A stretch of DNA of 64,000 bases, from assembly GCF_014323725.1 (NCBI RefSeq), contig NZ_JABVED010000013.1, forward strand, positions 150,758 through 214,757, in the 5' to 3' direction. Source of the DNA: Actinokineospora xionganensis. Lineage in GTDB: Bacteria > Actinomycetota > Actinomycetes > Mycobacteriales > Pseudonocardiaceae. The notes under the pieces were generated by a model. That model saw only the letters and a program-made list of their open reading frames with translations. It searched no databases and was not told the DNA's origin. Every line of letters starts with the position of its first letter. Position 1 is the stretch's first letter. Of this stretch, positions 36,510 through 44,756 are shown piece by piece. Both the position numbers and the translations under genes were made by a program.

Positions 36510-37607
36510 GTGGCGGAAGTCGACTACTACGAGCTACTCGGCGTGCGCAGGGATGCGTCGGCGGTCGAGATCAAGTCGGCGTATCGGGCGCTGGCGAAAG
36601 TCATGCATCCCGACGCGGGCGGGACGGCTGGGACGTTTCGTCTGCTGAAGACCGCCTACGAGACGCTGGCCGACTCCCGCAAGCGGGCCGAGTACGACCG
36701 GGGTGACCGGGAGCGGCCCGCACCCGAGGTGCCCAAGCCGCGGGCGCGCAGGCGGATGTACCGGGACGAGCCGGTGTACACCCCGCGGGGCTGCGACCTC
36801 CCGCCCGCGTCGCTGTCCTGGTGGCACCTGACCAAGCACCAGCCGCGCATCGGCTACGTGCGCACGCCGGGGCACGCCCCCGCCGCCGCCGCGCTGATCG
36901 GCACGGCGCTGCTGACGATTCCGCTGCTGCTGCCGGGCGAGCTGCCGACCGCCGTGCTGGTGTGCTGGCTCGCGCTGGTCGTGACCGCGCTGGGCGCGAT
37001 GATCCGGTTGCTGCGGTCGTACCTGTCGGCGGCCAGGGCCAACCGGTCGGCGCTGGCGGAGTTCGGCGAGCGCACGGTGTTCGGAGTGGCCGACGACGAG
37101 CCGGTCGGTGAGCGGCTGACCAGCGAGATGCTGGTCAACTACCTGGCCAGGCTGCCCGGAGCCCGCGTGTTCCATGGGCTGTCGCGGCCGGGATCGGTGT
37201 TCGCCGACATCGAGCACGCCGTCCTCTGTGGACACCGGCTGGTGCTGGTGGAGTCGAAACTGTGGCTGCCCGGCCACTACGAGATCGACGACGACGGTTC
37301 CCTGTGGCGCAACGGCCACGCCTTCCGCGGCGGCACCACCAACTTGTTCGACGCGGTGGCGGCCTTCCAGGACCACCTGCCGGACGTCGACGTCCGCGGG
37401 GTGCTGCTGCTGTACCCCAACCGCCGCGGCCCCCTGACCGCCGACGACGCACCGGGCCTGGGCGTCTCGGCCATGGTCCCGGACCAGTTCGTCCAGGACA
37501 TCGGCGACTGGCTCTCCGTCGACTGCGCTTTGGTGGACCAGCGGATCCTGCGCAAGGTCCGCGCCCGCGTAGTGCGGGAACCGGACGCGGCCTCCGCCTC
37601 GGCTTAG
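36510..37607 (+). CDS. J-domain membrane protein with NERD-like nuclease domain
   Basis: The 365-residue protein starts with a DnaJ J-domain ([23 protein letters not shown] at residues 33-35). Two membrane helices lie at about 127-145 and 150-170 ([18 protein letters not shown] and [18 protein letters not shown]). The C-terminal part contains [20 protein letters not shown] with the E-x-K pattern of NERD/PD-(D/E)XK-like domains, followed by WRNGHAF. A J-domain tied to a nuclease-like domain at the membrane is unusual; recruiting Hsp70 to a nucleic-acid or stress function is conceivable. The start is GTG at 36510. Confidence 0.8.
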   Translation: MAEVDYYELLGVRRDASAVEIKSAYRALAKVMHPDAGGTAGTFRLLKTAYETLADSRKRAEYDRGDRERPAPEVPKPRARRRMYRDEPVYTPRGCDLPPASLSWWHLTKHQPRIGYVRTPGHAPAAAALIGTALLTIPLLLPGELPTAVLVCWLALVVTALGAMIRLLRSYLSAARANRSALAEFGERTVFGVADDEPVGERLTSEMLVNYLARLPGARVFHGLSRPGSVFADIEHAVLCGHRLVLVESKLWLPGHYEIDDDGSLWRNGHAFRGGTTNLFDAVAAFQDHLPDVDVRGVLLLYPNRRGPLTADDAPGLGVSAMVPDQFVQDIGDWLSVDCALVDQRILRKVRARVVREPDAASASA

Positions 37608-37753
37608 CGCGTCCTGCGGCCGATCAGCAACGCGGCCGAGCCGTGGGTGAGCATCTCGACTCCGGGGTCGAGGGGAACGTGCGCCCCGCTTGAGGCGTTC
37701 TCGTCGGAAAGCGCCAGACACCAGCCGGGCACTTTGAGCACGATCTCGTCCAT
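37604..37753 (-). CDS. Possible small protein of 49 residues
   Basis: The frame reads [20 protein letters not shown] and ends [11 protein letters not shown], with an ATG at 37753 but only a weak ribosome site. Its stop codon overlaps the end of the J-domain gene on the other strand. Codon use is consistent with coding, but there is no recognised family, so it could be chance. Confidence 0.35.
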   Translation of the reverse strand: MDEIVLKVPGWCLALSDENASSGAHVPLDPGVEMLTHGSAALLIGRRTR

Positions 37754-37861
37754 GGCGCGGCAGTCTGCCGCACCGCGTGTCCAGCCTTCGACCGCACTGA
37801 CCTGCGTGCTCAGGCGAACAATCGCGTTGTGGTGTGCGGTGTCCACCGAAGACACTGAGCC

Positions 37862-38469
37862 GTGCTCATCCTGGAACCGGTCATTGAAACGTTCGACACG
37901 CGCGACTTCGCCTGCTGGCCGGTGGCGCATCCAACCGACGGCCTGGTCTGTCTCTCGGCGGAGATGACCGCCGCGGAAATCGGTGTCGCGGTGGCCGCGA
38001 TGGTGCCGCGTGAGGTCGCCCAGGATCAGGAACCCGTCAAGCTGCTCCGCGGCGTCATCGGCGCGCAAGCCCTGATCGTCTCCGGCGGCCTGCGGGCGCG
38101 CGATGCCGAGACCGGGGTGAGCATCGCGCCGAGTTGCCGCTGTGGGCTGGAGACCTGGCGCGAATGGAGTTCCGTGCTGGACGGTGGGGCAGCCATGGCT
38201 CGGGCACTCGCCCGCACCTTGGGTCGAGCACGTCGACGGCGGTGTGCGGATCTGGTCCGACGGCGGGTTGGGCGAGGACGAAGCTCCTTGGCCCCGTGAG
38301 CAGATCGCCGTACCGCTCGATGCCTTCAGCGCCGCGCTCGACCAAGCGCACCTGAACCGGCTCGGCTTCCTCAGCGCGGCGCGTCGGTGGGCCCAGGCGC
38401 TTTCCCCTGACACGGCCGGTGATCTGGAAGCCAAGCTGGACAGCGGCCTCCAGATCACCGGCCGCCTAA
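37862..38469 (+). pseudogene. Conserved actinobacterial hypothetical protein, frameshifted
   Basis: From the GTG at 37862 the frame reads MLILEPVIETFDTRDFACWP to CGLETWREWSSVLDGG, then loses sense. One frame over, the expected continuation QPWLGHSPAPWVEHVDGG follows immediately and runs to LDSGLQITG. Removing one G from the GGGG run at 38186-38189 restores a continuous protein, which matches a family of about 200 residues that I know only as hypothetical. Either the gene is broken or this is a one-base sequence error. The 3' end is unclear because the frame continues into the antisense of the next gene. Confidence 0.7.
38413..38464. terminator. 16-bp perfect hairpin between convergent genes
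   Basis: Arms 38413-38428 and 38449-38464 (CGGCCGGTGATCTGGA and complement) with a 20-nt loop end 2 nt before the stop of the convergent gene at 38466. It lies within the last codons of the frameshifted gene and can terminate both transcripts. Confidence 0.75.
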
Positions 38470-39272
38470 GCGCTCAGCGCGAGGCCAAGCGGGCCCAGTT
38501 GGTCGCTCACGCCCGCCTTCGCCGCCAGCTCCACCAGCCGCTTGCGCTGGGTCGGTGTCAGCGCGTTCACCGCCGTCGCGAGTCGGTTCAGGCCCGCTTC
38601 GTCCAACGCCGCCAGCACCGGCAGGACGTCGTCGCCGAGTTCTTCCTGGGTCGTGGCGTCCGCGCTGATCACCACGTCCAGCACGTCCGGGATGCGTGAG
38701 TCCGGGACCATCGCGAAGATCGCCGCGAACCGGTCGTCGTCCTCGCCGTACACCGCGGTGCGCAGGATCGCGTCGGCGTCGAGTTCCTGGACCACGACGC
38801 GGAGAGTCGCCTCGGGCAGTTCGCCGATGAACCGACCCATGCTGACGTAGTCGCCGCGGTCGGTCAGTTCCATGCCGACCTCGACCACCTTCGCCGCGGG
38901 CAGTGCCGCGAGCACCCCGGCGGCCCGGCGCGGGTCCAGTTCGGCGGCGACGTCGGCGAGGAATCCGACCGGGAGCCTGCCCGCCATCTCGACAGCCCGC
39001 TCCGGCTCCAGGACACCGGCTATCCGGGCGCACAGCAGCGGGCCGAACGACTTCTGCGCGACGGTCGTGGTGACCGCCACCGGGACGAGTCTGCTAGCCG
39101 CGGCGATGCGTTCGAACATGCCGCGGTTGGCGCTGAACAGGACGTCGGTGGCGCGTTCGCGGATGACCCGCAGGTCTTCGAGCGGGAGGTCCGCGAGGTA
39201 GGAGAACCGCTCGGGTTCGTCACCGAGGAGCCTGGCCAGCTTCACCAGCTCCGCCCGGATCTTGGCGCTCAC
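38466..39272 (-). CDS. Helical-repeat protein resembling MgtE N-terminal domains
   Basis: The 268-residue protein is almost wholly helical, with repeats such as AELDPRRAAGVLAALPAAKV and GRFIGELPEATLRVVVQELD that resemble the N-domain of MgtE magnesium channels and FliG-like superhelices. No membrane segment or signal is present. The GTG start overlaps the stop of the upstream small gene by 4 bp. Function is unknown. Confidence 0.7.
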   Translation of the reverse strand: MSAKIRAELVKLARLLGDEPERFSYLADLPLEDLRVIRERATDVLFSANRGMFERIAAASRLVPVAVTTTVAQKSFGPLLCARIAGVLEPERAVEMAGRLPVGFLADVAAELDPRRAAGVLAALPAAKVVEVGMELTDRGDYVSMGRFIGELPEATLRVVVQELDADAILRTAVYGEDDDRFAAIFAMVPDSRIPDVLDVVISADATTQEELGDDVLPVLAALDEAGLNRLATAVNALTPTQRKRLVELAAKAGVSDQLGPLGLALSA

Positions 39273-39514
39273 AGGCCGATCACCTTGCGGACCAGCGGCC
39301 GGACCAGCCGGGGCACCTGCTTGAGCGAGTCGTCGGCCGCCTTCGCCAGGCTTTCGCGCTGACGCCTGCGCGCGTCGCGCAGGGCGGCGGTGAGATCGCC
39401 CAACGCCTCCGCGTCGAGTGCCTCGACCCTGGCGGGCAGCTCCGACCGGAACTGCGCGCGCAGCTCCGCCACCACCTCGTCACCCTGTCGCGTCACGCGA
39501 AACCTCCCATTCAT
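39269..39514 (-). CDS. Small charged helical protein coupled to the helical-repeat gene
   Basis: An 81-residue protein reading MNGRFRVTRQGDEVVAELRA and ending LVRKVIGL, highly charged with a predicted coiled middle (ALGDLTAALRDARRRQRE). The ATG at 39514 is preferred over an upstream in-frame ATG at 39571. The 4-bp overlap with the following gene implies that the two products work together. The 270 bp upstream (39515-39785) are lower in GC and contain no convincing gene. Confidence 0.65.
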   Translation of the reverse strand: MNGRFRVTRQGDEVVAELRAQFRSELPARVEALDAEALGDLTAALRDARRRQRESLAKAADDSLKQVPRLVRPLVRKVIGL

Positions 39515-39785
39515 CCGGCTCCACGTTAAGTCATCACCTGTCGCTGGCGGTGGCACCGCTCCGAACGTCACTTAGAGCTACCTACCAGTTCCGAGCCGCC
39601 CATATGTCACCTACCTACAGCAACTCACGCACAGTTGCCACAACCGCCTCCAACCTGCTACCCGCCCATCACAGAGCGACACATAGGCGTTTGCAGTAGG
39701 GCCATAGGTCCCTGTCCTGGAGTTCACCTGGCACATACCGTGCGGACACTTCCGCATCACAGCCAGTGAACGTGAGACGCCCGAG

Positions 39786-41024
39786 ATGCACGTATTCATC
39801 AGCTACTCAAGACGAGACCAGGCTTCGATCACCCAACTGCGCGCGGACTTCGAACGACTAGGCCACCAGGTGTGGTTCGACCGGCAGAGCCACGGCGGAC
39901 AGCAGTGGTGGGACGAGGTGCTGCACCACGTCCGCGGCTGTGTCGTCTTCGTCTTCGCTGTCTCCCCCGACTCCATCCGCTCCTCGGCGTGTCTCGCCGA
40001 ACTGCGCTACGCCGCGGCGCTGCGCAGACCGATCCTGCCGGTGGTGGTGAGCCGGGTGCCCCGCGCCGATATCCCCGAGGGCCTCGGCACGGGCGCCGTC
40101 GACTACACCGAGCGGTCCGCGGAGACCGCGATCTCCCTGCTCAAAGCGTTCAACGCGCTTCCCATGGCCAAACCCCTGACCTCCCGACTGCCCCAGGAGC
40201 CCGAGATCCCCGCGACCTACCTGCACGCCTACCTCGACCGCATCGACGCCGATGAGCTGGCCGAGGAGGACCAGGTCGAGTTGCTCGACCAGTTGCGGAC
40301 GCGGCTCACCGACGAGCACGAGCGCCCGGAGGTGTGGAACCTGCTGGTCCGGCTGCGCGGCAGGCCCGGTCTGACCGGCCCGGTCGCCGACGCGATCGAG
40401 GACCTGCTCTCGCCGGGTTGGCAACCAGACCCGCAGGGTCGGTTCGAGGCGCGCTACTGGGACGGACAGGCGTGGACGACGCTGGTCGTGCAGCACGGCC
40501 AGGAGTTCGACGACCGCGGCAGGCCGCCGCGGGTCGATGTCGAGCCGCGCAGGCTCACCGACGCCACCGAACTGCTGCCCCGCGCTGTCGTCGCGCGGGC
40601 GCCGGAAGCCCCGGTGCCGAGGCGCAAGAAGACGTTCCCATGGCTGGTCGCCACCGGTGTGATCCTGGTGGCGGGCGGGATCGCGGGTGGGTTGCTGCTG
40701 CTGGGCGGCACCGGGCCGGACCCCGGATCGGCCGTGCACGTGGCCCGGAAGTTCGTCGACGCGGTCAACACACGCGATGATCAAGCCATGCAGCAGTATG
40801 TGTGTACGGCAGACCTGGAGAAGAACCGTCACCTGTATGGCGCGTTCTTCGACACCGCCAATGTCACCCTGGAGAGTGTCGACGCCCACGGAGATGAGCC
40901 CAGATTCACTATTCTCGCTGCTCGTACCATAGGCAACTCGTCGGTAACATTGAGCATCCCGCTGGCCGACCAGAACGGTGAATGGCGGGTATGTGACATC
41001 GACAAGGCGCTCTCTGGGCGCTGA
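39786..41024 (+). CDS. TIR-domain membrane protein, first of a tandem pair
   Basis: The 412-residue protein begins with a TIR domain (MHVFISYSRRDQASITQLRA; residues 1-130) in which Glu72 of SACLAELRYA sits where TIR NADases have their catalytic Glu. A helical region follows, then a DUF2510 module (SPGWQPDPQGRFEARYWDGQ, residues 209-228), a membrane helix (285-307) and a C-terminal domain of about 105 residues outside the membrane that resembles NTF2/DUF4878 folds. TIR domains break down NAD+ or make signalling nucleotides in phage defence; here the outer domain may sense a trigger. The next gene has the same architecture. Confidence 0.9.
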   Translation: MHVFISYSRRDQASITQLRADFERLGHQVWFDRQSHGGQQWWDEVLHHVRGCVVFVFAVSPDSIRSSACLAELRYAAALRRPILPVVVSRVPRADIPEGLGTGAVDYTERSAETAISLLKAFNALPMAKPLTSRLPQEPEIPATYLHAYLDRIDADELAEEDQVELLDQLRTRLTDEHERPEVWNLLVRLRGRPGLTGPVADAIEDLLSPGWQPDPQGRFEARYWDGQAWTTLVVQHGQEFDDRGRPPRVDVEPRRLTDATELLPRAVVARAPEAPVPRRKKTFPWLVATGVILVAGGIAGGLLLLGGTGPDPGSAVHVARKFVDAVNTRDDQAMQQYVCTADLEKNRHLYGAFFDTANVTLESVDAHGDEPRFTILAARTIGNSSVTLSIPLADQNGEWRVCDIDKALSGR

Positions 41025-41046
41025 CGGCGCTTCGGGCGGAGTGGAC

Positions 41047-42198
41047 ATGCAGGTGTTCATCAGCCATGCGGGCCCGGATCGGGACGTCGCCGCCAGGTTG
41101 CGCGCCGATCTGGCCGCCATGGGCAGGCAGGTCACCCTCGACGGTGGCGAACCCAGCGGCCCACGCTGGTGGGACGGCGTGCTCGCGCGGATCGAGCGGT
41201 GCGAGGCGTTCCTTTTCGTCCTCTCCCCCGCGTCGCTGCGCTCGCCGGGTTGCCTGGCGGAGCTGCGCTACGCGCAACAACTGCGCAGGCCGATCCTCAC
41301 CGTGCGGACGCAGTCGATGCCGGTGCCCGCCGAGCTCGCGGGCACCGGCCTCTACGACCCGGCCATCGCGGGCGCCGACCGGGTGCGCCTGCTGCGCGCC
41401 GCGATCCTCACCCTGCCCGCCGCGCCGCCACTGCCGGTGACGCTGGCGCCGCGCCCCCTGATCCCCTACTTCGACGGCTACCGGGCCCAGCTGCAACAGC
41501 CCAAGCTCGACCGCACCGCGCAGCACGAGATGCTCGGCGAACTGCGCAGACGCCTGCGCGAGGAAGGCGACCGCACCGCGGTGTGGAGCCTGCTGGTGCG
41601 GCTGCGGGCGCGCCCCGACGTGGCCCCCGGGGTCGCGGAGGAACTGGAGAAGCTGCTCGCGCCGGGCTGGCGGCCGGACCCGGAGGGCCGGGTCGAACGG
41701 CGCTACTGGGACGGACAGGCCTGGACGACGTTGGTGCGCCACGACGGCCGGGAGTTCAACGAGCGCCGGGTGCCGCCGCCGGAGGCGACGTGGTCGGACC
41801 GGACAGCGACCGCCCCGGTCGCGGCGCCGCGCCGCGACCGGCGCCTGCGGCTGGTCGCCGCGGGCGGTGTGGCCGTGGCGGGCATCGCCGCGGGCGCGTA
41901 CTTCCTGGTCGACCCGGAGCCGACGAACCCGCCGATCACCACCGCCCGGGTGTTCGTCGACGCGATCAACGTCCAGGACAACAACGCGCTCGCCGGAGTC
42001 ACCTGCGAACGCGACCACGACCGGACCGACCAACTGTTCCTGGCGGGCGGCTTCCGGCTGACGCTGGAGAGCGTCGACCCGGACGCCGACCCGCCGAACT
42101 TCACCGTGCTGGCCACCGACCTGGGCTCCGGCGGCGTGGACCGCCGCACGTACCCGCTGGTCAAGGAGTCCGGCGAATGGCGCGTCTGCGCCCTGTGA
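41047..42198 (+). CDS. TIR-domain membrane protein, second of a tandem pair
   Basis: The 383-residue paralogue has the same order: TIR (MQVFISHAGPDRDVAARLRA, Glu72 in GCLAELRYA), helical linker, DUF2510 (APGWRPDPEGRVERRYWDGQ, about 205-224), a membrane helix (about 268-287) and an outer domain with ESVDPDADPPNFTVLATDLG. The ATG at 41047 has GGAG 6 nt upstream and lies 22 nt after the first gene's stop, so the pair forms an operon. The linkers and outer domains have diverged much more than the TIR cores, suggesting different triggers or a heteromeric complex. Confidence 0.9.
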   Translation: MQVFISHAGPDRDVAARLRADLAAMGRQVTLDGGEPSGPRWWDGVLARIERCEAFLFVLSPASLRSPGCLAELRYAQQLRRPILTVRTQSMPVPAELAGTGLYDPAIAGADRVRLLRAAILTLPAAPPLPVTLAPRPLIPYFDGYRAQLQQPKLDRTAQHEMLGELRRRLREEGDRTAVWSLLVRLRARPDVAPGVAEELEKLLAPGWRPDPEGRVERRYWDGQAWTTLVRHDGREFNERRVPPPEATWSDRTATAPVAAPRRDRRLRLVAAGGVAVAGIAAGAYFLVDPEPTNPPITTARVFVDAINVQDNNALAGVTCERDHDRTDQLFLAGGFRLTLESVDPDADPPNFTVLATDLGSGGVDRRTYPLVKESGEWRVCAL

Positions 42199-42199
42199 G

Positions 42200-42234
42200 C
42201 GTTCAGGGCCGCAGCTCGACCGCGGCCCTGAACG
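42200..42234. terminator. Hairpin between the TIR operon and the SnoaL-like gene
   Basis: Perfect 13-bp stem CGTTCAGGGCCGC and complement with a 9-nt loop starts 2 nt after the second TIR stop codon and overlaps the last codons of the convergent gene. Confidence 0.8.
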
Positions 42235-42622
42235 AGCCGTCCATGTGGAATGGCGTGGACGTGTGCTCGTGGACCACCAGCCACTTCCCGTCGATCTCGC
42301 GCAGGCAGACGGTCGCGCGGTACCACATGTCGAACTTGTGGTCGGTGCCGCGCGGGACGGCCGAGAGCCGGTTGAGGCTGTGGCAGAAGGCGATGTCGGC
42401 GTTGGCGGTCACCACGAGGTCGCGGATCTCGTAGTCGACGGGACCGTCGAAGCCTGCGAACCAGGCGCGCAGCCCCTCGGGGTCGAAGCCGGTGCTCCGC
42501 AGCGGCGGCGCGAGGTCGTACCGGACCGCGTCGGGGGCGTAGGCGGCGGCGATCGCGTCGAAGTCTCCCTTGCGCATGGCGGTTTCCTGCTCGGCCATCA
42601 GGTGCCGGATCTGCTCGTTCAT
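42203..42622 (-). CDS. SnoaL-like/NTF2-fold protein
   Basis: The 139-residue protein reads MNEQIRHLMAEQETAMRKGD and FDAIAAAYAPDAVRYDLAPP, then HTSTPFHMDG at the end, a typical NTF2-like cone fold found in small isomerases, hydrolases and uncharacterised stress proteins. AGGAG lies 6 nt before the ATG at 42622. It is divergent from the YCII/sigma-factor pair, and such proteins often sit beside ECF41/42 cassettes, so it may be part of that regulon. Confidence 0.85.
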   Translation of the reverse strand: MNEQIRHLMAEQETAMRKGDFDAIAAAYAPDAVRYDLAPPLRSTGFDPEGLRAWFAGFDGPVDYEIRDLVVTANADIAFCHSLNRLSAVPRGTDHKFDMWYRATVCLREIDGKWLVVHEHTSTPFHMDGSFRAAVELRP

Positions 42623-42734
42623 GGTGTGCTCCTCGAAATTCGTCGGGGGTGTTTTCGTCTGGGACGTCGAAGCCGTGGCGGCGGCTTCGACATCCGGGTG
42701 AGACTGGTTCGAGAAAACTTTTGGAGGGCTTGTC

Positions 42735-43106
42735 GTGAAGTACCTGATCCTGATCCACAGCAACCCGCGCTCCCTCGCCGTGTGGGAGACGCTCACCGAC
42801 GAGCAGCGCATGGAGTTCGGCCGCGGACACATGAGGCTGTCCGACGAGCTCGCCGAGTCCGGTGAGCTGATCGTCTCCGAGGGACTCGGGGATCCCGCCA
42901 TGGGCAAGCGGGTCTCGGTCCGCGACGGGCGGACCCTGGTCACCGACGGCCCGTTCGCCGAGGTGAAGGAACACCTGGCGGGCTTCCTGCTCATCGAGTG
43001 CGACTCGATGGAGAAGGCCACCGAGATCGCCGCGCGGGTGCCCGACGCCGGGCTGACCGAGGTCGAGGTGCGGCCGGTGCTGGACCTGAGCTGGCTCGAG
43101 CATTGA
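42735..43106 (+). CDS. YCII/DGPF-domain protein
   Basis: The 123-residue protein has MKYLILIHSNPRSLAVWETL and the DGPF motif in VTDGPFAEVKEHLAGFLLIE. DGPF proteins are encoded next to ECF42 sigma factors and may be their targets or partners. The stop codon overlaps the sigma factor start by 4 bp (TTGA). Confidence 0.92.
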   Translation: MKYLILIHSNPRSLAVWETLTDEQRMEFGRGHMRLSDELAESGELIVSEGLGDPAMGKRVSVRDGRTLVTDGPFAEVKEHLAGFLLIECDSMEKATEIAARVPDAGLTEVEVRPVLDLSWLEH

Positions 43107-44302
43107 CCGCCAGGATCGAGGGCCTGCTGCGCGACCTCGCGCCGCAGGTGCTCGGCGCCGTGGTGCGGCGCTACGGCGGGTTCGACTCCAGTGAGGACGC
43201 GGTCCAGGAGGCGCTGTTGGCCGCCGCCATGCAGTGGTCGCGCGAGGGGGTGCCGGACAACCCGAAGGCGTGGCTGATCACCGCGGCGGCCCGGCGGCGG
43301 ATCGAGTCGCTGCGGGCGGACACGGCGCGGCGGCGGCGCGAGGACACCGTTGCCGCGCTGGAGGTGCCGACCGAGGCGTCCGGTGTGGACGACACGCTGA
43401 CGTTACTGCTGCTGTGCTGCCACCCGGCGCTGACCCGGGTCTCACAGGTGGCGCTGACACTGCGCGCGGTCGCCGGACTCACGACGGCGGAGATCGCGCG
43501 GGCGCTGCTGGTGCCGGAGTCGACCGTCGGGCAGCGGATCAGCCGAGCCAAAGCGCGGATCAAGGCGGCGGGCGCGGAATTCCGGCTGCCACCCGAGTCC
43601 GAGCTGGCGGAGCGGATGGAACCGGTGCTGGAGGTGCTCTACCTGGTCTTCAACGAGGGTTACACGGCCAGTTCGGGCACGTCGTTGCAGCGGGCGGACC
43701 TCAGTTCGGAGGCGATCCGGCTGACCCGGCAGGTGCGGTCGCGGCTGCCGGACGATGGGGAGGTCGCCGGGCTGCTTGCCTTGATGCTGCTGACGGATGC
43801 GCGGCGGGCGGCTCGGACTCAGGATGGTGAGCTGGTTCCGTTGGCGGAGCAGGACCGGTCACTGTGGGATGCGGCTGCGATCGCTGAGGGGACCGCGCTG
43901 ATCAGCTCGACATTGGCGACGGCGGCGATCGGGCCGTATCAGCTGCAGGCGGCGATCGCGGCGGTGCACGACGAGGCCGGGTCGGCTGAGGAGACGGATT
44001 GGACGCAGATCCTTGGGCTGTATGAGTTGTTGAACGCTTGCGCGCCTGGGCCGATGGTGACGTTGAATCGGATCGTGGCTTTGGCGATGGCGCATGGGGC
44101 TTCCGAAGGGCTGGCCGCACTGGCGACAGCCGAGTCGGCGCTTGGCGGGCACTATCGGGTTGGTGCCGTGCGGGCTCATCTGTTGGAGATGGCTGGTGAG
44201 CTTGAGGCTGCTCGGGGCGAGTACGAGGTTGCTGCCGCGCGGACGCTCAATGTGGCTGAGCAGCGGTACTTGCGGGGCCGGGCGGGGCGGATCTTTGGTT
44301 GA
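43103..44302 (+). CDS. ECF-type RNA polymerase sigma factor (ECF42 group)
   Basis: The 399-residue protein has sigma region 2 (FDSSEDAVQEALLAAAMQW, NPKAWLITAAARRRIESLR) and region 4 (LTTAEIARALLVPESTVGQR), followed by a long C-terminal helical TPR-like extension of about 200 residues (NEGYTASSGTSLQRADLSSE...LYELLNACAPGPMVTLNR in two pieces) diagnostic of ECF42. There is no anti-sigma gene; activity is probably controlled by the extension. The TTG start at 43103 overlaps the YCII stop. Confidence 0.93.
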   Translation: MTARIEGLLRDLAPQVLGAVVRRYGGFDSSEDAVQEALLAAAMQWSREGVPDNPKAWLITAAARRRIESLRADTARRRREDTVAALEVPTEASGVDDTLTLLLLCCHPALTRVSQVALTLRAVAGLTTAEIARALLVPESTVGQRISRAKARIKAAGAEFRLPPESELAERMEPVLEVLYLVFNEGYTASSGTSLQRADLSSEAIRLTRQVRSRLPDDGEVAGLLALMLLTDARRAARTQDGELVPLAEQDRSLWDAAAIAEGTALISSTLATAAIGPYQLQAAIAAVHDEAGSAEETDWTQILGLYELLNACAPGPMVTLNRIVALAMAHGASEGLAALATAESALGGHYRVGAVRAHLLEMAGELEAARGEYEVAAARTLNVAEQRYLRGRAGRIFG

Positions 44303-44378
44303 TCTGGCGGACGTTGAACGCGCACCGCGCGGCATGAAAGCGCGTGCGAGTCGGGCCTGACTCTGACGGAGGCGCAAG

Positions 44379-44690
44379 GTGGACGCTTCGTACTACGAGG
44401 AGATCACCGGTATCCCGCACGGACTCACGATCTGGCTGAGCGACCGGCTCGCGGAGAAGGACCTCGCCTGGACAGCAGAGTTCCTTGATGCGAACGAACT
44501 GGGCCTCGCCCTGGAACAGATCGCTGATGCGCTCAGCGAGCACGAGCGGCCCATAACGCCCGACGAGCGTGCCGACATGCTCGCTCTCGCCGACCGAATG
44601 CAGATGGATGACCGAGTTTTCCGAGCCCTGACGATCTGCCCGGACGCTGAGAGTGGTCGCTCTGCCATCGACGCGAGAGAACATCGTTGA
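44379..44690 (+). CDS. Small acidic protein, possible MafI-like immunity protein
   Basis: The 103-residue protein contains LAWTAEFLDANELGLALEQI and ITPDERADMLALADRMQMDD, a pattern that resembles MafI-type immunity proteins protecting against contact-dependent toxins. The GTG at 44379 has GGAGG 6 nt upstream. No toxin gene lies beside it in this window, so if the call is right it is an orphan immunity gene. Confidence 0.55.
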   Translation: MDASYYEEITGIPHGLTIWLSDRLAEKDLAWTAEFLDANELGLALEQIADALSEHERPITPDERADMLALADRMQMDDRVFRALTICPDAESGRSAIDAREHR

Positions 44691-44756
44691 CAAGGTGGGC
44701 GGGGCTCGTGGTGGCGTGTCATTCCCCAGTGTGGGCTGGCTTATCGTTCCCTATGG

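Noticed and set aside
39611..39799. A 62-residue minus-strand frame before the TIR genes
   Set aside because: It has many Cys and no ribosome site, and overlaps the TIR gene start; likely chance in a lower-GC spacer.
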